Part shown: positions 1 to 12,660 of the stretch, in pieces
How the letters are laid out: every line of letters starts with the position of its first letter
Position numbering within the stretch: position 1 is the stretch's first letter
NCBI RefSeq assembly: GCF_958979055.1
Contig: NC_084890.1
Coordinates: 22,852,149 to 22,916,148, forward strand
Length of the DNA: 64,000 nucleotides
Direction of reading: 5' to 3'
Origin: Alnus glutinosa
Lineage: Eukaryota; Streptophyta; Magnoliopsida; Fagales; Betulaceae
Notes under the pieces: model-generated
Seen by the model: only the letters and a program-made list of their open reading frames with translations
Told to the model about the DNA's origin: nothing
The model's database searches: none
Made by a program: the position numbers and the translations under genes

Positions 1-1615
1 AGAAAAATCATTTTCCAATGTCAAAATATAACAATGTGCCATAATTTTTTTTTAAAAAAAAAACAAAATTTAATTAACCTATTTAAATGTGAATTTCCAT
101 TTTAAGTATATATGGAACTTAAAAGACTAATTTTTAGGAAAAAACTAAAATCAGTCCATGTGGTTATATTGATTTGCAATAAGCTCTATGTTGTCAACAA
201 TGTTTTTTGAGCCCTCTATGGTATGCAAAAATAACAAATAAGTCCAAAATATTAACTTCCGTAAAAAATATTGTCGAATTCTTTTAGTTTGCTACATCAT
301 ATAATTGAATTATTTAACGGCACGTGCCAACCATAATACTACACTCATTATAATAATGTTATATACTACACTCCTATTAGGAGAGTGTACGTATGTAGTG
401 TATAACATTACTAAAAAAGAAATCTAAGATTTGATCGAGACAATTATATCAACATTTGTCAAATAATTATAAAATAAAAATGTAATTTATAGCCTTACTT
501 TTTCCCAAATTATTGATTGTCTTCGAATCTTCGAATTTATTCGGTACTTGCGGCGCAGACCGTTGACATTGAGAAATTTATAAATTAATTTGCAGCCATT
601 TTGACTAACGTTTGAATTGCTCTTTGCTCTAGATCTTTATTTTTTATTTTTAAAGTAATCTTTGTTCAAGATCTTATTTGCGGAATAAAATTCGTTTAAA
701 AGAAAAGGGCCCTTTAAGGAGAGCTTGACCAAACCTAATTAGATGCTAACCTCAAAGTCTTATGAATAATTTAAGTGACGACCATCATTTCATTTTGAGA
801 GTAGTTTCGCCTAACGCGGTGTGGAAGCACATATACTTTCCAACAACAATTTCGTTTTGACTAATTAAGGATCTTGCATTTGTCGTCAAAGGTGGCCTAA
901 ATCAAATAAAACCATGCCACATTTTCAACCCCAAATTTCACACTCATATTAAATAGAATATGAATACTAAGAAATTAGGTTAAATTACAAATTGGTTTAT
1001 CTACATTACTTTTTTCTTTTCTTTTTTAAATTAAAAAGAAGGGGCAATCCAGAGAGAAAAATGCACAAAAGAGGTTGTTTGTGGCGCACGAGACCTCTTT
1101 TCCATCTATTTTGGCGACAAATATTAAGAGTGTCTAATTTCACAAGTGGTGGTAATATGGGGCTCCAATGTCAGCTTTTAAAATCTGAAAGAATAAATAA
1201 AAATGTGATGGTAATTCAAGAGGCTAAAGTATATATATTTTCTCCCCTCTTTGGATAACGACCCCTTACTATTTTAAAGTAATTGTAGATTTTAAAATTG
1301 TGTGAATTCATGCCGTTATTTGCATTAAATGACTTGAAAAGTGCTATCTAATAAAAAGATGACATGTTACTAATGAGAATTGAGTATACTTTTATTAGAT
1401 TTTTGTGCTTTATGCTGTAGAAAAGCTTTGAGTCAAAAGCTATCTCAATTTCAAAGGAAAAAAAAAAAAATTAGCTGCTTAATAGTGACATAGAATAGAG
1501 AGGGTTATGCACACTTCATATCACATTTTACGAAGTGGTAAAAACTGTTCAATTACATGTCATGCATCAATATTTATATCATTGTATGTTATTAACATAT
1601 CTCATGTCTCGCAAA
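1..1615. repeat. Duplicated intergenic block, copy 1
   Basis: This gene-free block is repeated in the same orientation at about 26025-27030. Both carry the same GGCACGTG-containing stretch near 320, the same 'tcttcgaatttattcgg' stretch near 530 and the same sequence around 780-960. The part from 596 on also matches 17140-17700 and, inverted, 44700-45940, the far-upstream flanks of PMEI-1 and PMEI-4. It is therefore a detached upstream piece of the PMEI duplication unit. Relative to this copy, the 26.9 kb copy lacks about 565 bp (equivalent to 972-1537). Small open frames here have no homology I recognise. Confidence 0.8.
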
Positions 1616-3063
1616 ACATCAAGCTTACATCAAAATCCACTATGATTCCAATACCCCAAACTATGTAGCTTTTTTCCCTAATGCGTAATCGATAATAGGT
1701 CTTCTTCAATTTCTCCTTGGTCATATATCTCGCCTCCGACATAGGTCATGCGTAGATATTCGGGGTAGCCGCCACAGTAAATGAGTACTCTTACAATTTC
1801 TGCGACAATATAAAGAAGTTATTAGATGAGTACACTTCCAACTAAATTTTTTATTTTTATTTTTCTCCCAACATAGTTCAAATTCTCAAAAAAGAAAAAG
1901 AAAAGTAACATGGGCCTAGGAATTTGAAGCCCCCTCAACATCACAATCCAAACATAGTCTAATGAAACCATAGTGTTTTAGTAGTGTTGAAAGTGAATGT
2001 GACAAAAAAAGGAACAAAAAAGTAAAAAAATAAAAAAGAAAAGAAAAGAAAAGCACAACTTTTAAGTATGCGTCATAGTAAAAACTGAAAAAGGGAACAA
2101 AAAAACATACTATGATGCTTTCCATTACGTGAATTAAACAATGTCAAATACATGTCCCACTTGTAATTATTTGTTTCAATGAAAAAAATAATGATATGGA
2201 ACTATCACCTACCCACGTGTTTAATCGGTAATGGACCACAAAGTATAGTTAATACTTTAGCACATGGACCACACATGTGCATAGTTAATATTTTAGCATA
2301 GTTAAGTAACTTTGGCACCCAAATTCACATGGACCATACTCGAGAGATATAAAAAGAGTGGAACATCAATATCATTACGGATGTAGACAAATAAAGGGGG
2401 AAAACAAGCCCCACAAATAGCACATAGAGATATGAAAATAAGCCCCCAAAGCCAAACTTTTTGGAACCCATTGTCTCCAACCTCTATTTAATCCCATCAA
2501 TGGCCGATCAAACTCATCTATCTTCAACCCATCTATCTCCAATTCCAAAACAATTAAAGGATATAGAACTAAATAGCATATAAATGAATGAAAGTGAAGG
2601 AGAATAGAGTAAACCCTAAACAACAAATCTGTTCAACAGACTAAAGGGGGTTCTCGGCAAAAAAATCTATATACAGAAAATAGTGGAACAAAAATCCCCC
2701 AATGGTGGTGACCGGAAAAGAAGAATGAAAAAGAATAAGGAACAATGACAATACCGTCGACGACTGGCGTGATGCTTGAGGAAGAAAATGGTTCAGACCG
2801 GCATCACTCGTGACTTATGAAGCAGACGATGGGCTGAGCAGCGTGACTGACGAAGCAGACGATGAATAGTGTGACCGGTGAAGAAGACGGCTTTCAGGGA
2901 CCCAACTGTGCGAATGTGAGGAGTAAATGGAGAGAATTTACTGTTGGGGAAAAAATTAAGCCCTAATTATTTACTGAACTCTAGTCAGCTTACATGGCCA
3001 ACCCCAGAAGACGTGGAAAAGCCAAAAAACAACTAAAAAATATATACGTGTCAATTTTTTACT
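1616..3063. other. Intergenic stretch, nothing recognised
   Basis: AT-rich DNA with poly-A/T runs. The part 2640-2940 is more GC-rich and, read on the minus strand, contains a short imperfect duplication around CGTCTGCTTC. I recognise no gene or element ends. Confidence 0.5.
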
Positions 3064-3068
3064 GGGTT

Positions 3069-4646
3069 TGATGTGGTCTTTTGTTTACTAAAATATATCA
3101 ATAATAAAATTACCACTCGCAATAGTACGATTCCTTATAGGATAGGGTTATATTGAGGGTGTCGAACCTCAAGGACTGCAGGGATATTGTTATCAAGTTT
3201 GTGAAGAAAAAATAACTAAAGAAAAGATTGTTGAATTTGTAATTAACTAAAGTGCATAAATAAATGTAAAAGAGAATTGAAATATAAGAGAGAGAAAGAG
3301 TAAAGTATTGACTTCACCGCTATCCGCACATCAATGGTTAATCATATTTAATTAGAGAAATTCATTCTATGCATGTTATAAATAAACAAGAAATTACCTT
3401 ATTAAAGCATAAGTATAATCCATCTTCGGTTGGCACGAACCGTCCACCTAACCACTAAGATGCGGTACGACCCGTCTTTTATAGGTATGGATTAGCTACG
3501 TCTTTAATATAATACATATAATCAATAGAATAGTATAACCCATCTTCGGCTGGCACGGATCGTCTATCTAAATTACACCTAACTAGGGTGTAGTACGATC
3601 CGTCTTCTCTAGGCATGGCCTATCTAATCCTTTTGATCATATGTCAATTAAACCCGTTGTATAATTATTAGTCTTATAATCACATAAAATAAGAATGATT
3701 TGAGTTCAATAAAGGTAAAAATCTTTCTAAGACAAGAGAAGAATTCTACCAATATTGATTATGAATTGAAGAACAATTGCATTAAATGATGAAGAACAGT
3801 ATCAAATTATTGTAGCAATTCTCATAATTATACAACCAACATACATAACCTAAAATTCTCAAAATTAAAATACAATCAAACCATTGTGCTTGGATAGGGA
3901 TGCCCTACAAAGGTTTTTAGCTGCTCATGACGTTGCTACAATGGCCTCCTGCCATGATTACTTCTCTTCAACTCTTTATGCCTTTAAGAAGTTTTTCTCT
4001 GAATTTGCTTTAGGTAGCAGTGTGTCTTTCTTCAATGTTTAGATGCCTATTTATAGAGATTAGGAGAGGCCTAGAAGTTCTTGTAATTCTAGAAAAATCA
4101 TCTGTTGAGTCTTCTTGTCCAAGTAGGAGATTGAAACTTCAATCCAAGTACGAAAAGGATTCCAAATTCGTCTAGAATTGCGGTCTTTTATTGCAGAGCG
4201 GTTTTGGCATAGTAAACGTCCGAATTATGGAAATGCTATGTGTGACATATTTGTTGAATGTTTTACTAGATTTCCAACGCCACCAATTTCATTACAATCC
4301 AATATTTGAGCCAAAAGTTATGATCAAAACACTGAGATATGTGCAGAATCCAAATTTGAATTCAATCCGATTTTGACTCTTAGTGGAGAAATTTCGATTT
4401 AATCATTCACTTGATTTGATTAAACTTAACCACATCATACACGCATTCTATTATGATTGATTAAGCTTAAACATATCTTCTAAGTCTTCTCAAAGTGTGT
4501 TTTAAGCCCAAAATCAATGGAATTAATTGCATATTTATTTAAAACCTGAAAACAATAAAACAACACAAAATCAAACAAATAACAATGCCAAGGAATTAAC
4601 ATATGCAAGTCAAGAGGCTTGAATGTGCAACATTCAACGCTTATCA
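3069..4646 (-). repeat. LTR (3' LTR of the minus-strand element)
   Basis: Direct repeat partner of 9052-10615, about 95 percent alike by eye. It contains characteristic paired 'CATCTTCGG..GGCACG' and 'GTACGA(C/T)CCGTCTT' motifs, near 3421-3480 and again near 3541-3605. Confidence 0.85.
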
Positions 4647-5420
4647 CCCTCCCAAACTTACATATTGCTAGTCCCTTAGCAATACAAAACAAGAAATAAA
4701 ACGGAAAAACAACAAGATAAATAATTCTTTCGTGGGATGTACGATTGCATTTAGCGTATGTAACAAGCCTTTTAAACCCCTAGAATTTCCTAGTGGACGA
4801 GTGAAGTCTCGTGAGGATTTGCCAGAATTGATACCCACAAACATTATGCAAGATCATGTTATATATAAGATTGAAGTGTCACAAAAACAATGATTCTCAT
4901 TCATTAGCAAGCTTAACAAAATAAACTCCATCTTCACAATTTTAGAGAATTAAAAATTAAGCTACTAACATGGCATTATGAGATATCACAAGATTCAATT
5001 AGTGTAAAGTGAACTTAACACGTAGTCATGGGGTTTCCAAAACTAATCTCAATCATGAATGGATCAACACTCAAAATTCCCTGGACTCCCCATTAGATAA
5101 AACAACCAAGGCATATATATTTATTATTATTATTATAAATATGCAGGCTGTGCAATGCTTAGCTCCCTTCACCTTTCTAATTGACCCATGTAACGAGTGC
5201 TAGGTCAATGACTCCCAAACCAGATGGTTTTAGGGCATTAGGTGTAAAACACCTTAAAGACTTACTAACTCGAGTCAAAAAGGCTACAAAGCTAAACTTA
5301 ATCATTTTATCAATCAAAGAAAACTTTCACTTTTTGATGTGAACACTCAATGCTTAATGAGGCAAGAGATCCGGTTACTCAATGAAAAGCTCAAAGTGAT
5401 CAATATTATTATTATTATTT

Positions 5421-5422
5421 TT

Positions 5423-5480
<58 letters not shown>
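5421..5480. repeat. (TTTC)n / poly-T microsatellite
   Basis: About nine TTTC units run into a poly-T tract and then poly-A, inside the non-coding 3' part of the gypsy fossil. Confidence 0.9.
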
Positions 5481-5490
<10 letters not shown>

Positions 5491-6534
5491 TAATGCCAAG
5501 GTTATTCCTCCAATAAGTTACTCAATTGCATCCAAGATATTGATAACAGACATAACTGATTTCAAATTTCATACCCCACAGACTACGTGCTAGTGTGCTT
5601 GTGAGAATCAAATTGAAACAAGTAACATCTCATGCTGCCAAAGAAAATAACAAACTTCTTAATTCCCTAGTCAAGTGATCATGTGTTTGTCATGTTAAGC
5701 TCACCAATGAAATACAAATGAAAGTTAAAGTTCAACAAAATTTTTAGAAATAGCATGATCAGGCAGTCACAATATCTATAACAGGACAACAAAATATTTT
5801 TCCCACCTCCAAACTTAAACGATATATTGTCTCCAATGTATAGATAGAGATACAATACCGGATGGAAGGAAAAAAATTGGGGCTGGTTGTACTCCCCCAA
5901 ACTTCAACGAAAGAATGCCTGTCTTGAAAAACAAAGCACTGCTCCAGTTGTATAATAAGCATCAAGAAGATTAACAGGAGAAGTGTTAGTAAAGTGGGTT
6001 GCCTCCCATTAGCGCTGAGTTTAACGTCTTCAGCCAGACAAACCAGATCCATAAAGAAATCAAAAACGAGGAAGGATAAGAAAAACTCTTGGGATCCGTC
6101 AAATAGATGGAAGCAACATCTCCATTTTGTTTAATGCCCTTTATGTAGGGCTATAATCATTGCCCTTGGTAACTTTATCATTTACCTTTTTGGACCACCG
6201 GTAAAGAATGTTACCTGGAAGCAGTAATCAAGACATTTTGGATATGGCTAATGGAGGAACTTCGAGTTTGGCAGTAGTGGGAAGCTTGTAATTTGCTTGG
6301 CCTATGGATTGCCCTGTATTGCAATTATCCACCTTGATGTGCGCCATACCAGCCTCAAAGGGATCTTTAGTAAGAATGCAAGGAGGGGGCTCTGGAACCA
6401 AGTTCTCTATGGAGTCTAGAAAGAAGCACTCAGCTTTATCCGGTGGTTGTTGGAAGGTATGAAATATGTTTAATTTTACTTTTAGATTCCCAAACCTGAT
6501 CTTCATAATTCCAGTCCTACAGTTTATGTTTGCA

Positions 6535-7707
6535 TTAATTGTAGCTAAGAAAAGGGTGACCAAGGATTACAGGGATCATCTTTGTGGGATTAGCCACAGG
6601 TTCAGTATCAAGAACAATGAAGTCCACGGGGAAATAGAAATTCTCGACTTGGATAATAACATCCTCGATGATTCCCCGCAGTTTCTTGATGGATCGATCA
6701 GCCAATTGCAAGATAATTGGTGTGGGCTTTAATTCCCCCAAACCCAGTTGTAAATAGACCGAGTACGGCAATAGATTCACTTCAGCCCCCAAATCAAAGA
6801 GGGCTTTATCAATCTTGTGGTCTCCAATAATACAGGAGATGATGGGAGCACGAGGGTCTTTGAACTTTGGAGGGAGACTGTGCTGAAGGATAGAACTGAC
6901 CTGCTCAGTGAGAAACACCTTATTTGGAGTGTTGGCCCTTGTTCGTCGCTTTTGAGTACACATATCTTTGAGGAATTTGGCATAAGCAGGCACTTGCTTA
7001 ATGGCATCAAGGAGTGGGAGGTTGATTTTTACCTGTTTGAAAACCTCCATCATATCTTGTATTTTCTCTCCTTCTTTCCCAAAGTGAGAAGGCACCTTGA
7101 GACGTTCTGAGAATGGGGCTTGGGGCTCATATGGCATCTCAGGAGTGGGAGCAAATGAAGAAGAAGCCTTAGTTTTTTCTTGCTTACTCTTTTTCTTCTG
7201 TAGATTCTGTGGGGTGGCTAGTTGCTTATAGTCATTTTCTTGCACATGATTGCCGACCCTTCTTCCACTTTGCAATGTGGTGATAGCCAACACTTGTTGG
7301 TGATGTGAAGTACCACCTTCTACCATGTAGTGTCCCTTCGGGTTGGCAACCGGCTGACTTGGAAGTGTCCCCTCTTCCCTCTTGTTGATTGTATTAGCCA
7401 TTTGTCTCATCTCCACCTCTAACTTGGCAATGGCTTGGGAGTGAGAGTTCATTGTCTGATTGAGAGAGGTCATTGTCTGAGCGAGAGAGGTCATTGTCTG
7501 TTCCATATTGCTCATAAATTGTAACATCTGATCTTGAAAATTAGAATCCAACCGAGGAGATGGTGTAGCTTGAGACCGCTGCTGTGCAGGTTTGTATGTG
7601 GAAGAAGGTTGATAGGACTGCCTGGTAGATTGAGATTGATTGTACACCCTTGGGACTGAGTTACTTGTAGCTTGAGCCTTCCATGAGAAGTTGGGATGAT
7701 TTTCCAC
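6535..7707 (-). CDS. Gag-protease region of the gypsy fossil
   Basis: The coding stretch within the 3.07-10.6 kb element has a proline/glutamine-rich start, a repeated coiled-coil-like segment (MTSLAQTMTSLNQTM) and a C-terminal retropepsin-like part. The latter has DLGAEVNLLPYSVYLQLG, a hydrophobic strand (IIQVENFYFPVDFIVLD) and ILGHPFL, the layout seen in Athila/Tat-type gypsy proteases. It is part of a fossil element and is not a host gene. Confidence 0.75.
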   Translation of the reverse strand: MENHPNFSWKAQATSNSVPRVYNQSQSTRQSYQPSSTYKPAQQRSQATPSPRLDSNFQDQMLQFMSNMEQTMTSLAQTMTSLNQTMNSHSQAIAKLEVEMRQMANTINKREEGTLPSQPVANPKGHYMVEGGTSHHQQVLAITTLQSGRRVGNHVQENDYKQLATPQNLQKKKSKQEKTKASSSFAPTPEMPYEPQAPFSERLKVPSHFGKEGEKIQDMMEVFKQVKINLPLLDAIKQVPAYAKFLKDMCTQKRRTRANTPNKVFLTEQVSSILQHSLPPKFKDPRAPIISCIIGDHKIDKALFDLGAEVNLLPYSVYLQLGLGELKPTPIILQLADRSIKKLRGIIEDVIIQVENFYFPVDFIVLDTEPVANPTKMIPVILGHPFLSYN

Positions 7708-8286
7708 CCTAGATTATAAGTATTGGAGTATGGATCATTTCCCGGATGAGAAAATGCTGCACTAACCTGTTCAGTTGAAACATCAGAAAAATTTGTAGCC
7801 GTAGGACAATCATTGACTTGATGCATAGGACTCAAATAGAATGAACATGGTGACTGTTATGTGTTCGTGTGAGCAGAGTGAGGAGCAAAACCAGCCACCA
7901 TCAATTGATCGAACTTCCTATTGATAGCGTCAACTACTTGAGTGGCTATATCTAAAGAGTGTCCTACTTCAAAAAGTCCTTCGGTCTTTGGTGCTTTAAG
8001 TGTAGGTGCTCTACGTCTAGTGGATGCATGCTGAATTGAATTATTACTCAAATTTTCAAATGATGTCCATGCTTCATCCTAACTTTTCATCATAAATGTT
8101 CCCTCACAAGATGCATCTACCATTTGTCTATTAGGCTCGGTCAAGCCTTCATAGAAGTTTTGCACTAGCTGGCACTTTGGGACAATTTGGTGTGGGCATG
8201 ATCTAAGTAGGTCCTTGAGTCTTTCCCAGGTCTTATACAGTTGTTCTCCCTCATATTGGGAGATGCTAGTGATATCTCTCCTAATA

Positions 8287-8796
8287 TCATTGGTCTTTCC
8301 TATAGGAATACTTCGTCAGAAATTCTTGTTGTAATTGAGCCCAAGAAGTAACGGAGTTTAGTGCTAAGAAATGAAACCAATGTTTGGCTCTTTCCTTGAG
8401 TGAGAAGGGAAAGAGACGCATCCTTAGAGCGTCCTCGGTGAACCCGTTCAATTTAATGGTAGAACAGATTGCTAGGAATTCACTAAGAAACTCGTAAGGA
8501 TTTTCAGTACTAAGTCCTAGAAAAGATGGTAAACTTTGTATAGTGCTAGGCTTAATCTCATAGTGGGTTGCCATAACATCCAGCAGCCTGAGACATGTTG
8601 GAGAAGTGTATGTGGTAGGGAGATAGTGATCTCTCAAAGCCATAGGGTTATTGTCACCCATAGTCTCAGTGGTACGCTCTCCTAGCAAATTAGAGTTCCT
8701 TTCGGATCTAAGTTGTCTAAGAATGCGCTCAATGTCGGGGTCATAAGAAATTAAAGGCAATGATAGAGAACGACGACCGAGCATACAACAAAACAA
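8287..8796 (-). CDS. Gag (Retrotrans_gag) region of the gypsy fossil
   Basis: The motifs NPYEFLSEFLAIC, LRMRLFPFSLKERAKHWF and SWAQLQQEFLTKY are typical of the plant Retrotrans_gag domain. It lies upstream of the protease part in the element's own (minus) orientation and downstream of the primer-binding region, as expected. It is a fossil piece and not a host gene. Confidence 0.8.
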   Translation of the reverse strand: MFCCMLGRRSLSLPLISYDPDIERILRQLRSERNSNLLGERTTETMGDNNPMALRDHYLPTTYTSPTCLRLLDVMATHYEIKPSTIQSLPSFLGLSTENPYEFLSEFLAICSTIKLNGFTEDALRMRLFPFSLKERAKHWFHFLALNSVTSWAQLQQEFLTKYSYRKDQ

Positions 8797-9051
8797 AATA
8801 AAGATAAAAACAAAATAAAAAGCTCACAAACGGCCCATAGGAATGCTGGAATTTAGCTGCTGTAGATGATGATGGCGGTCAGCGAGGAAAACTGATAGGG
8901 AAAAGCAAAAGAAAAACTAAAAGCAAAATTAGAAACGAAAATCAAGAGTAAAATTAAAAATAACAAGAAATAGAAAATAATGAAGCTAGATTTAATCTTT
9001 GAAACTTAATAACACAACCGTTAAGCAGTCCCTGGCAACGGCACCAAAAAT

Positions 9052-10615
9052 TGATGTGGTCTTTTGTTTATCAAAATATATCAATAATAAAATTATCACT
9101 CGCAATAGTACGAATCCTTATAGGATAGGGCTATATTGAGGGTATCGAACCTCAAGGATTGCAGGGGTATTGCTATCAAGTTTGTGAAGAAAAGATTGTT
9201 GAATTTGTAATTAACTAAAGTGCATAAAATAAACGTAAAAGAGAATTGAAATATAATAGAGAAAGAGTAGAGTATTGACTTCATCGCTATCCGCACATCA
9301 ATGGTTAATCATATTTAATTAGAGAAATTCATTCTATGCATGTTATAAATAAACAAGAAATTACCTTATTAAAGCATAAGTATAATCCATCTTCGATTGG
9401 CACGAACCCTCTACCTAACCACTAAGATGCGGTACGACCCGTCTTTCCTAGGTATGGATTAGCTACGTCTTTAATATGATACATATAATCAATGGAATAG
9501 TATAACCCATCTCCGGTTGGCACAAATCGTCTATCTAAATTACACTAAACTAGGGTGTAGTACGATCCGTCTTCCCTAGACATGACCTATCTAATCCTTT
9601 TGATCATATGTCAATTAAACCCGTTGTATAATCATCAGTCTTATAATCACAGAAAATAAGAATGATTTGAGTTCAATAAAGGTAAAAATCTTTCTAAGAC
9701 AAGAGAAGAATTCTACCAATATTGATTATGAATTGAAGAACAATTGCATTAAAATTATTATATCAAATTATTATAGCAATTCTCATAATTATACAACCAA
9801 CATACATAAACTAAATTTTTTTAAATTAAAATACAATCAAACCATTGTACTTGGATAGGGCTACATCAATGCCCTACAAAGGTTTTTAGCCGCTCATGAC
9901 GTTGCTGCAATGGCCTCCTGCTATGATTACTTATCTTCAACTCTTTAAGCTTTCAAGAAGTTTTTCTCTGAATTTGCTTTAGGTAGCAGTGTGTCTTTCT
10001 TTAATGTTTAGAGGCCTATTTATAGAGATTAGGAGAGGCCTAGAAGTTCTTGTAATTCCAGAAAAATCGTCTGTTGAGTCTTCTTCTCCAAGTAGGAGAT
10101 TGAAACTTCAATCTAAGTACGAAAATGATTCCAAATTCGTCCAGAATTGCAGTCTTTTATTGTGGTGCGATTTTGGAATAGTAAACGTCCGAATAGTGGA
10201 AAATTTATTTCTAATATATTTGTTTAAATTTTTACTAGCTTTCCAACGCCACTAATTTCATTACAATTAGATATCTGAGCCAAAAGTTATGATCAAAACA
10301 CTGAGACATGTGCAGAATCCAAATTTGAATCCAATCCAATTTTGACTCTTAGTGGAGAAATTTCGATTTAATTATTCACTTGATTTGATTAAACTTAACC
10401 ACATCATATATGTCTTCTATTATGATTGGTTAAGCTTAAATATATCTTCTAAGTTTTCTCAAAGTGTGCTTTAAGCCCAAAATCAATGGAATTAATTGCA
10501 TCTTTATTTAAAACTTAAAAACAATAAAACAACACAAAATCAAACAAATAACAATGCCAAGGAATTAACATATGCAAGGTAAGGGGCTTGAATGTGCAAC
10601 ATTCAATGCTTATTG
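9052..10615 (-). repeat. LTR (5' LTR of the minus-strand element)
   Basis: Direct repeat partner of 3069-4646. The internal side abuts the primer-binding-like sequence. Confidence 0.85.
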
Positions 10616-10620
10616 GGGTC

Positions 10621-10954
10621 TGACGTGGATGACTAATAGATTCTGTCAAACTAGTGGATGGAAAATCGATCTAGGAAGTGAAACGTAATTATTTCTTACC
10701 ATGAAGACCTCCCATGAACTTTTTGAACCATAGGGAGTGAAAAATAATTATGGCAAACCATAGGAACCAACGGTGAAATTATTCATTTTTTTTAAGAAAA
10801 GGTGCAAGCTCTTAAAGATAAAATAAAAAACAAATAGTTAACGTACGTGGCTCACTTAAGTCATATGGTGCGTTTTGAAAAGAAAAGAAAAAAATATGCT
10901 TGGGTCATCTTCAACCTTGGTCTCTTGTTCAACTTCTGTAATTTTTCTAACCTA
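10621..10954. other. Intergenic stretch, nothing recognised
   Basis: AT-rich flank of the gypsy element. I see no gene, element end or tandem repeat. Confidence 0.5.
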
Positions 10955-11157
10955 ATTACAAAAATTCCTTAAAGACTTGAGCTTTGAAATAAAAGAAAAT
11001 CACAGCAGATGATGGGCAAATTTGCCCCCTAATGAGTTTATGAGGGTGGGCAACCGGAGTATAGGTAGAAATTTTACCATAGGTAAGAAAAAAAATTGGA
11101 GTTGAGGGGGGCAGGGGGGGGGGGGGGGGGGGGGCAGGTGACCCCCCTGCCTCCACG
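10955..11157 (-). mobile_element. hAT-like fragment, relative of the 12.7 kb element
   Basis: Read on the minus strand this matches the left part of the hAT element at 12676: a GGGGG-rich start, CCCCCCTCAAC, 'ttcttacc(t/c)(a/g)tggta' and TTGCCCACCCTCA in the same order. The true terminus is not intact. It contains a run of 21 G at 11114-11134. Confidence 0.6.
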
Positions 11158-11374
11158 TGGTTATTGAATGTGGTTATTATTCGTTATTCGCATATCAGGT
11201 AATGGGCTTTTTGGGCTTAATTTAATCTTTTGAACCTTCTTTGGGTTCTTATAAGTATGACATGTCAACTTTATTACATGGCTACATGTGATTTGGCGAC
11301 TAGTTGATGTGGTAAAAACTCTATTAACAATTTGAATGAAAAAGCTAGTGAAGTGAGTGACTTTTAAAATTAAA

Positions 11375-12660
11375 GAAAACTACATTTAACCCCCTCAAAT
11401 TGCCACTCTATTTGCTAACACCCTCAAACTTTAAAAAGTGACAATTGACCATTTCAAACTAAATAAAGCTTTTAGGTTACCACATTCGATAGCATTTTAT
11501 GTTAAGCTTGTCGGAAATCACTTTACATGACCTATACATAACTTATTTTTACATTTCCTAACTATTATACCCTACATTAAATGTATGAAAGTACAATTGT
11601 ACACCTTATATAAAAAAAAAATTAAAACTAAATAAAACAATAAGGGTTAAATATAATATATCCCTTTCAACTAACAAATATTTTTTATAAAGCTGCACAA
11701 ACTAACAGTTGTCACACTTAGGTACATTAAACTATTATTTTATTGTAATTAAGGCCATCTGTTAGCGTTGACTGTTTGTTTGGATGGAAAACTCATATTT
11801 GACTAAAATCTTTTGAAAATACACTCTTTTTGACACTTATAAAATAAAATTTACCCATTATAATTGTTAATTAATAAAAAATATTAAAAAAATTTAAATG
11901 AAGGTGACTAGCGACCATCTTAAATGGGTTGGGGGTGGCTCGTGAGATACTCCCATGGGCTGGGCTCACCCCTTAGCCACCATGGGGGTGGCTCGCAGGC
12001 GACCTCCTGTGGGTTGCGGGTGGCTCCTTTGACACCATGGGGGTAGTTCACATATACCTCCAGCCAACTTTGGCACACCTTCAATTTGGGTGGCCAAACC
12101 ACTTGCGTTTTACTTTTTTTTTTTTTTTTTAAAAAAAAAGAAGGGTATTATAGAAAAGCTGATAGAAAAGTGATCATGTGACCACTCTTCCATCCAAATA
12201 GATGGTCTCTAAAAGAGTGGCTTAAATGCAACAAATAAGTAATTTGATGTACCTAAGTGTTGAAGTTGTCAGTTGTTGGGACATTATAAAAAATGATTGT
12301 TAGTTAATGGAGCTAAAGTATATTTAATCAAAACAATAACAAAAAGGGGGTTAATTACACTTAACCTTCCTTTACTGCCACTCATTTACATGTTGCCCAC
12401 ACGAACTAACTATCACTTGTCACACATGATTAATTTTAAAAACTAAATTTACTTAAATACCTACGAAGTTTAAAAAAAAAAAAGAAGAAAACAACAAAGA
12501 AAACAACAAAGAAAACAACAAAGAACATAAGAGGGATGATTAGCACCCATAGGGCTGCGAGACCACCCTTAAGTGATTTAGGATGGCCGAATTCGGAGGT
12601 GGCCGAGTCACCCTCTACTACTTTATTCACTCAAATATGATTTAAGAATAGCCAAGTAAT
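11375..12660. repeat. Dispersed repeat shared with PMEI-1 and PMEI-4 downstream flanks
   Basis: The segments 11375-11643 and 12340-12660 match 19460-19800 and, inverted, 42310-42860. Shared marks are 'gctaacaccctcaaac', the AAAACAATAA stretch, 'actcatttacat.atgcccacac' and a run containing 'gatttaggatgg'. The intervening 11644-12329 is a MITE absent from the other copies. It may be an old non-autonomous element or another piece of the duplicated block. Confidence 0.65.
11644..12329. mobile_element. Mutator-like non-autonomous element (686 bp)
   Basis: Long imperfect terminal inverted repeats: the left arm 11644-11735 matches the reverse complement of 12236-12329, including 'cacttaggtacat' and 'attttttataa' blocks. 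It is flanked by a 10 bp direct repeat AAAACAATAA at 11634-11643 and 12330-12339. The paralogous site at 19584-19593 has a single AAAACAATAA and no insert, which fixes the ends. A 9-10 bp duplication and long TIRs fit Mutator-like MITEs. Confidence 0.85.

Larger units (their letters stand above)
3069..10615 (-). mobile_element. Non-autonomous Ty3/gypsy LTR element (fossil)
   Basis: Two long direct repeats, 3069-4646 and 9052-10615, bound an internal region read on the minus strand. Each LTR starts TGATGTGG on the plus strand. The left one ends GCTTATCA and the right one GCTTATTG. Flanking pentamers GGGTT (3064-3068) and GGGTC (10616-10620) look like a target duplication with one change. Just inside the right LTR (9015-9051) is the TGGTGCCGTTGCCAGGG-like primer-binding region common in Athila/Tat-type gypsy elements, and a purine-rich tract lies just inside the left LTR. 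I see gag and protease-like parts but no reverse transcriptase, RNase H or integrase, so it resembles plant TR-GAG type derivatives. The LTRs differ by roughly 5 percent by eye, which suggests an age of a few million years. The element is broken. Confidence 0.85.

Noticed and set aside
992-1258. 88-residue open frame
   Set aside because: Low-complexity start, no homology recognised, lies in a duplicated intergenic block and is not conserved in the other copies.
6817-7110. Plus-strand open frame opposite the gypsy gag-protease region
   Set aside because: Antisense shadow of the element's coding strand.
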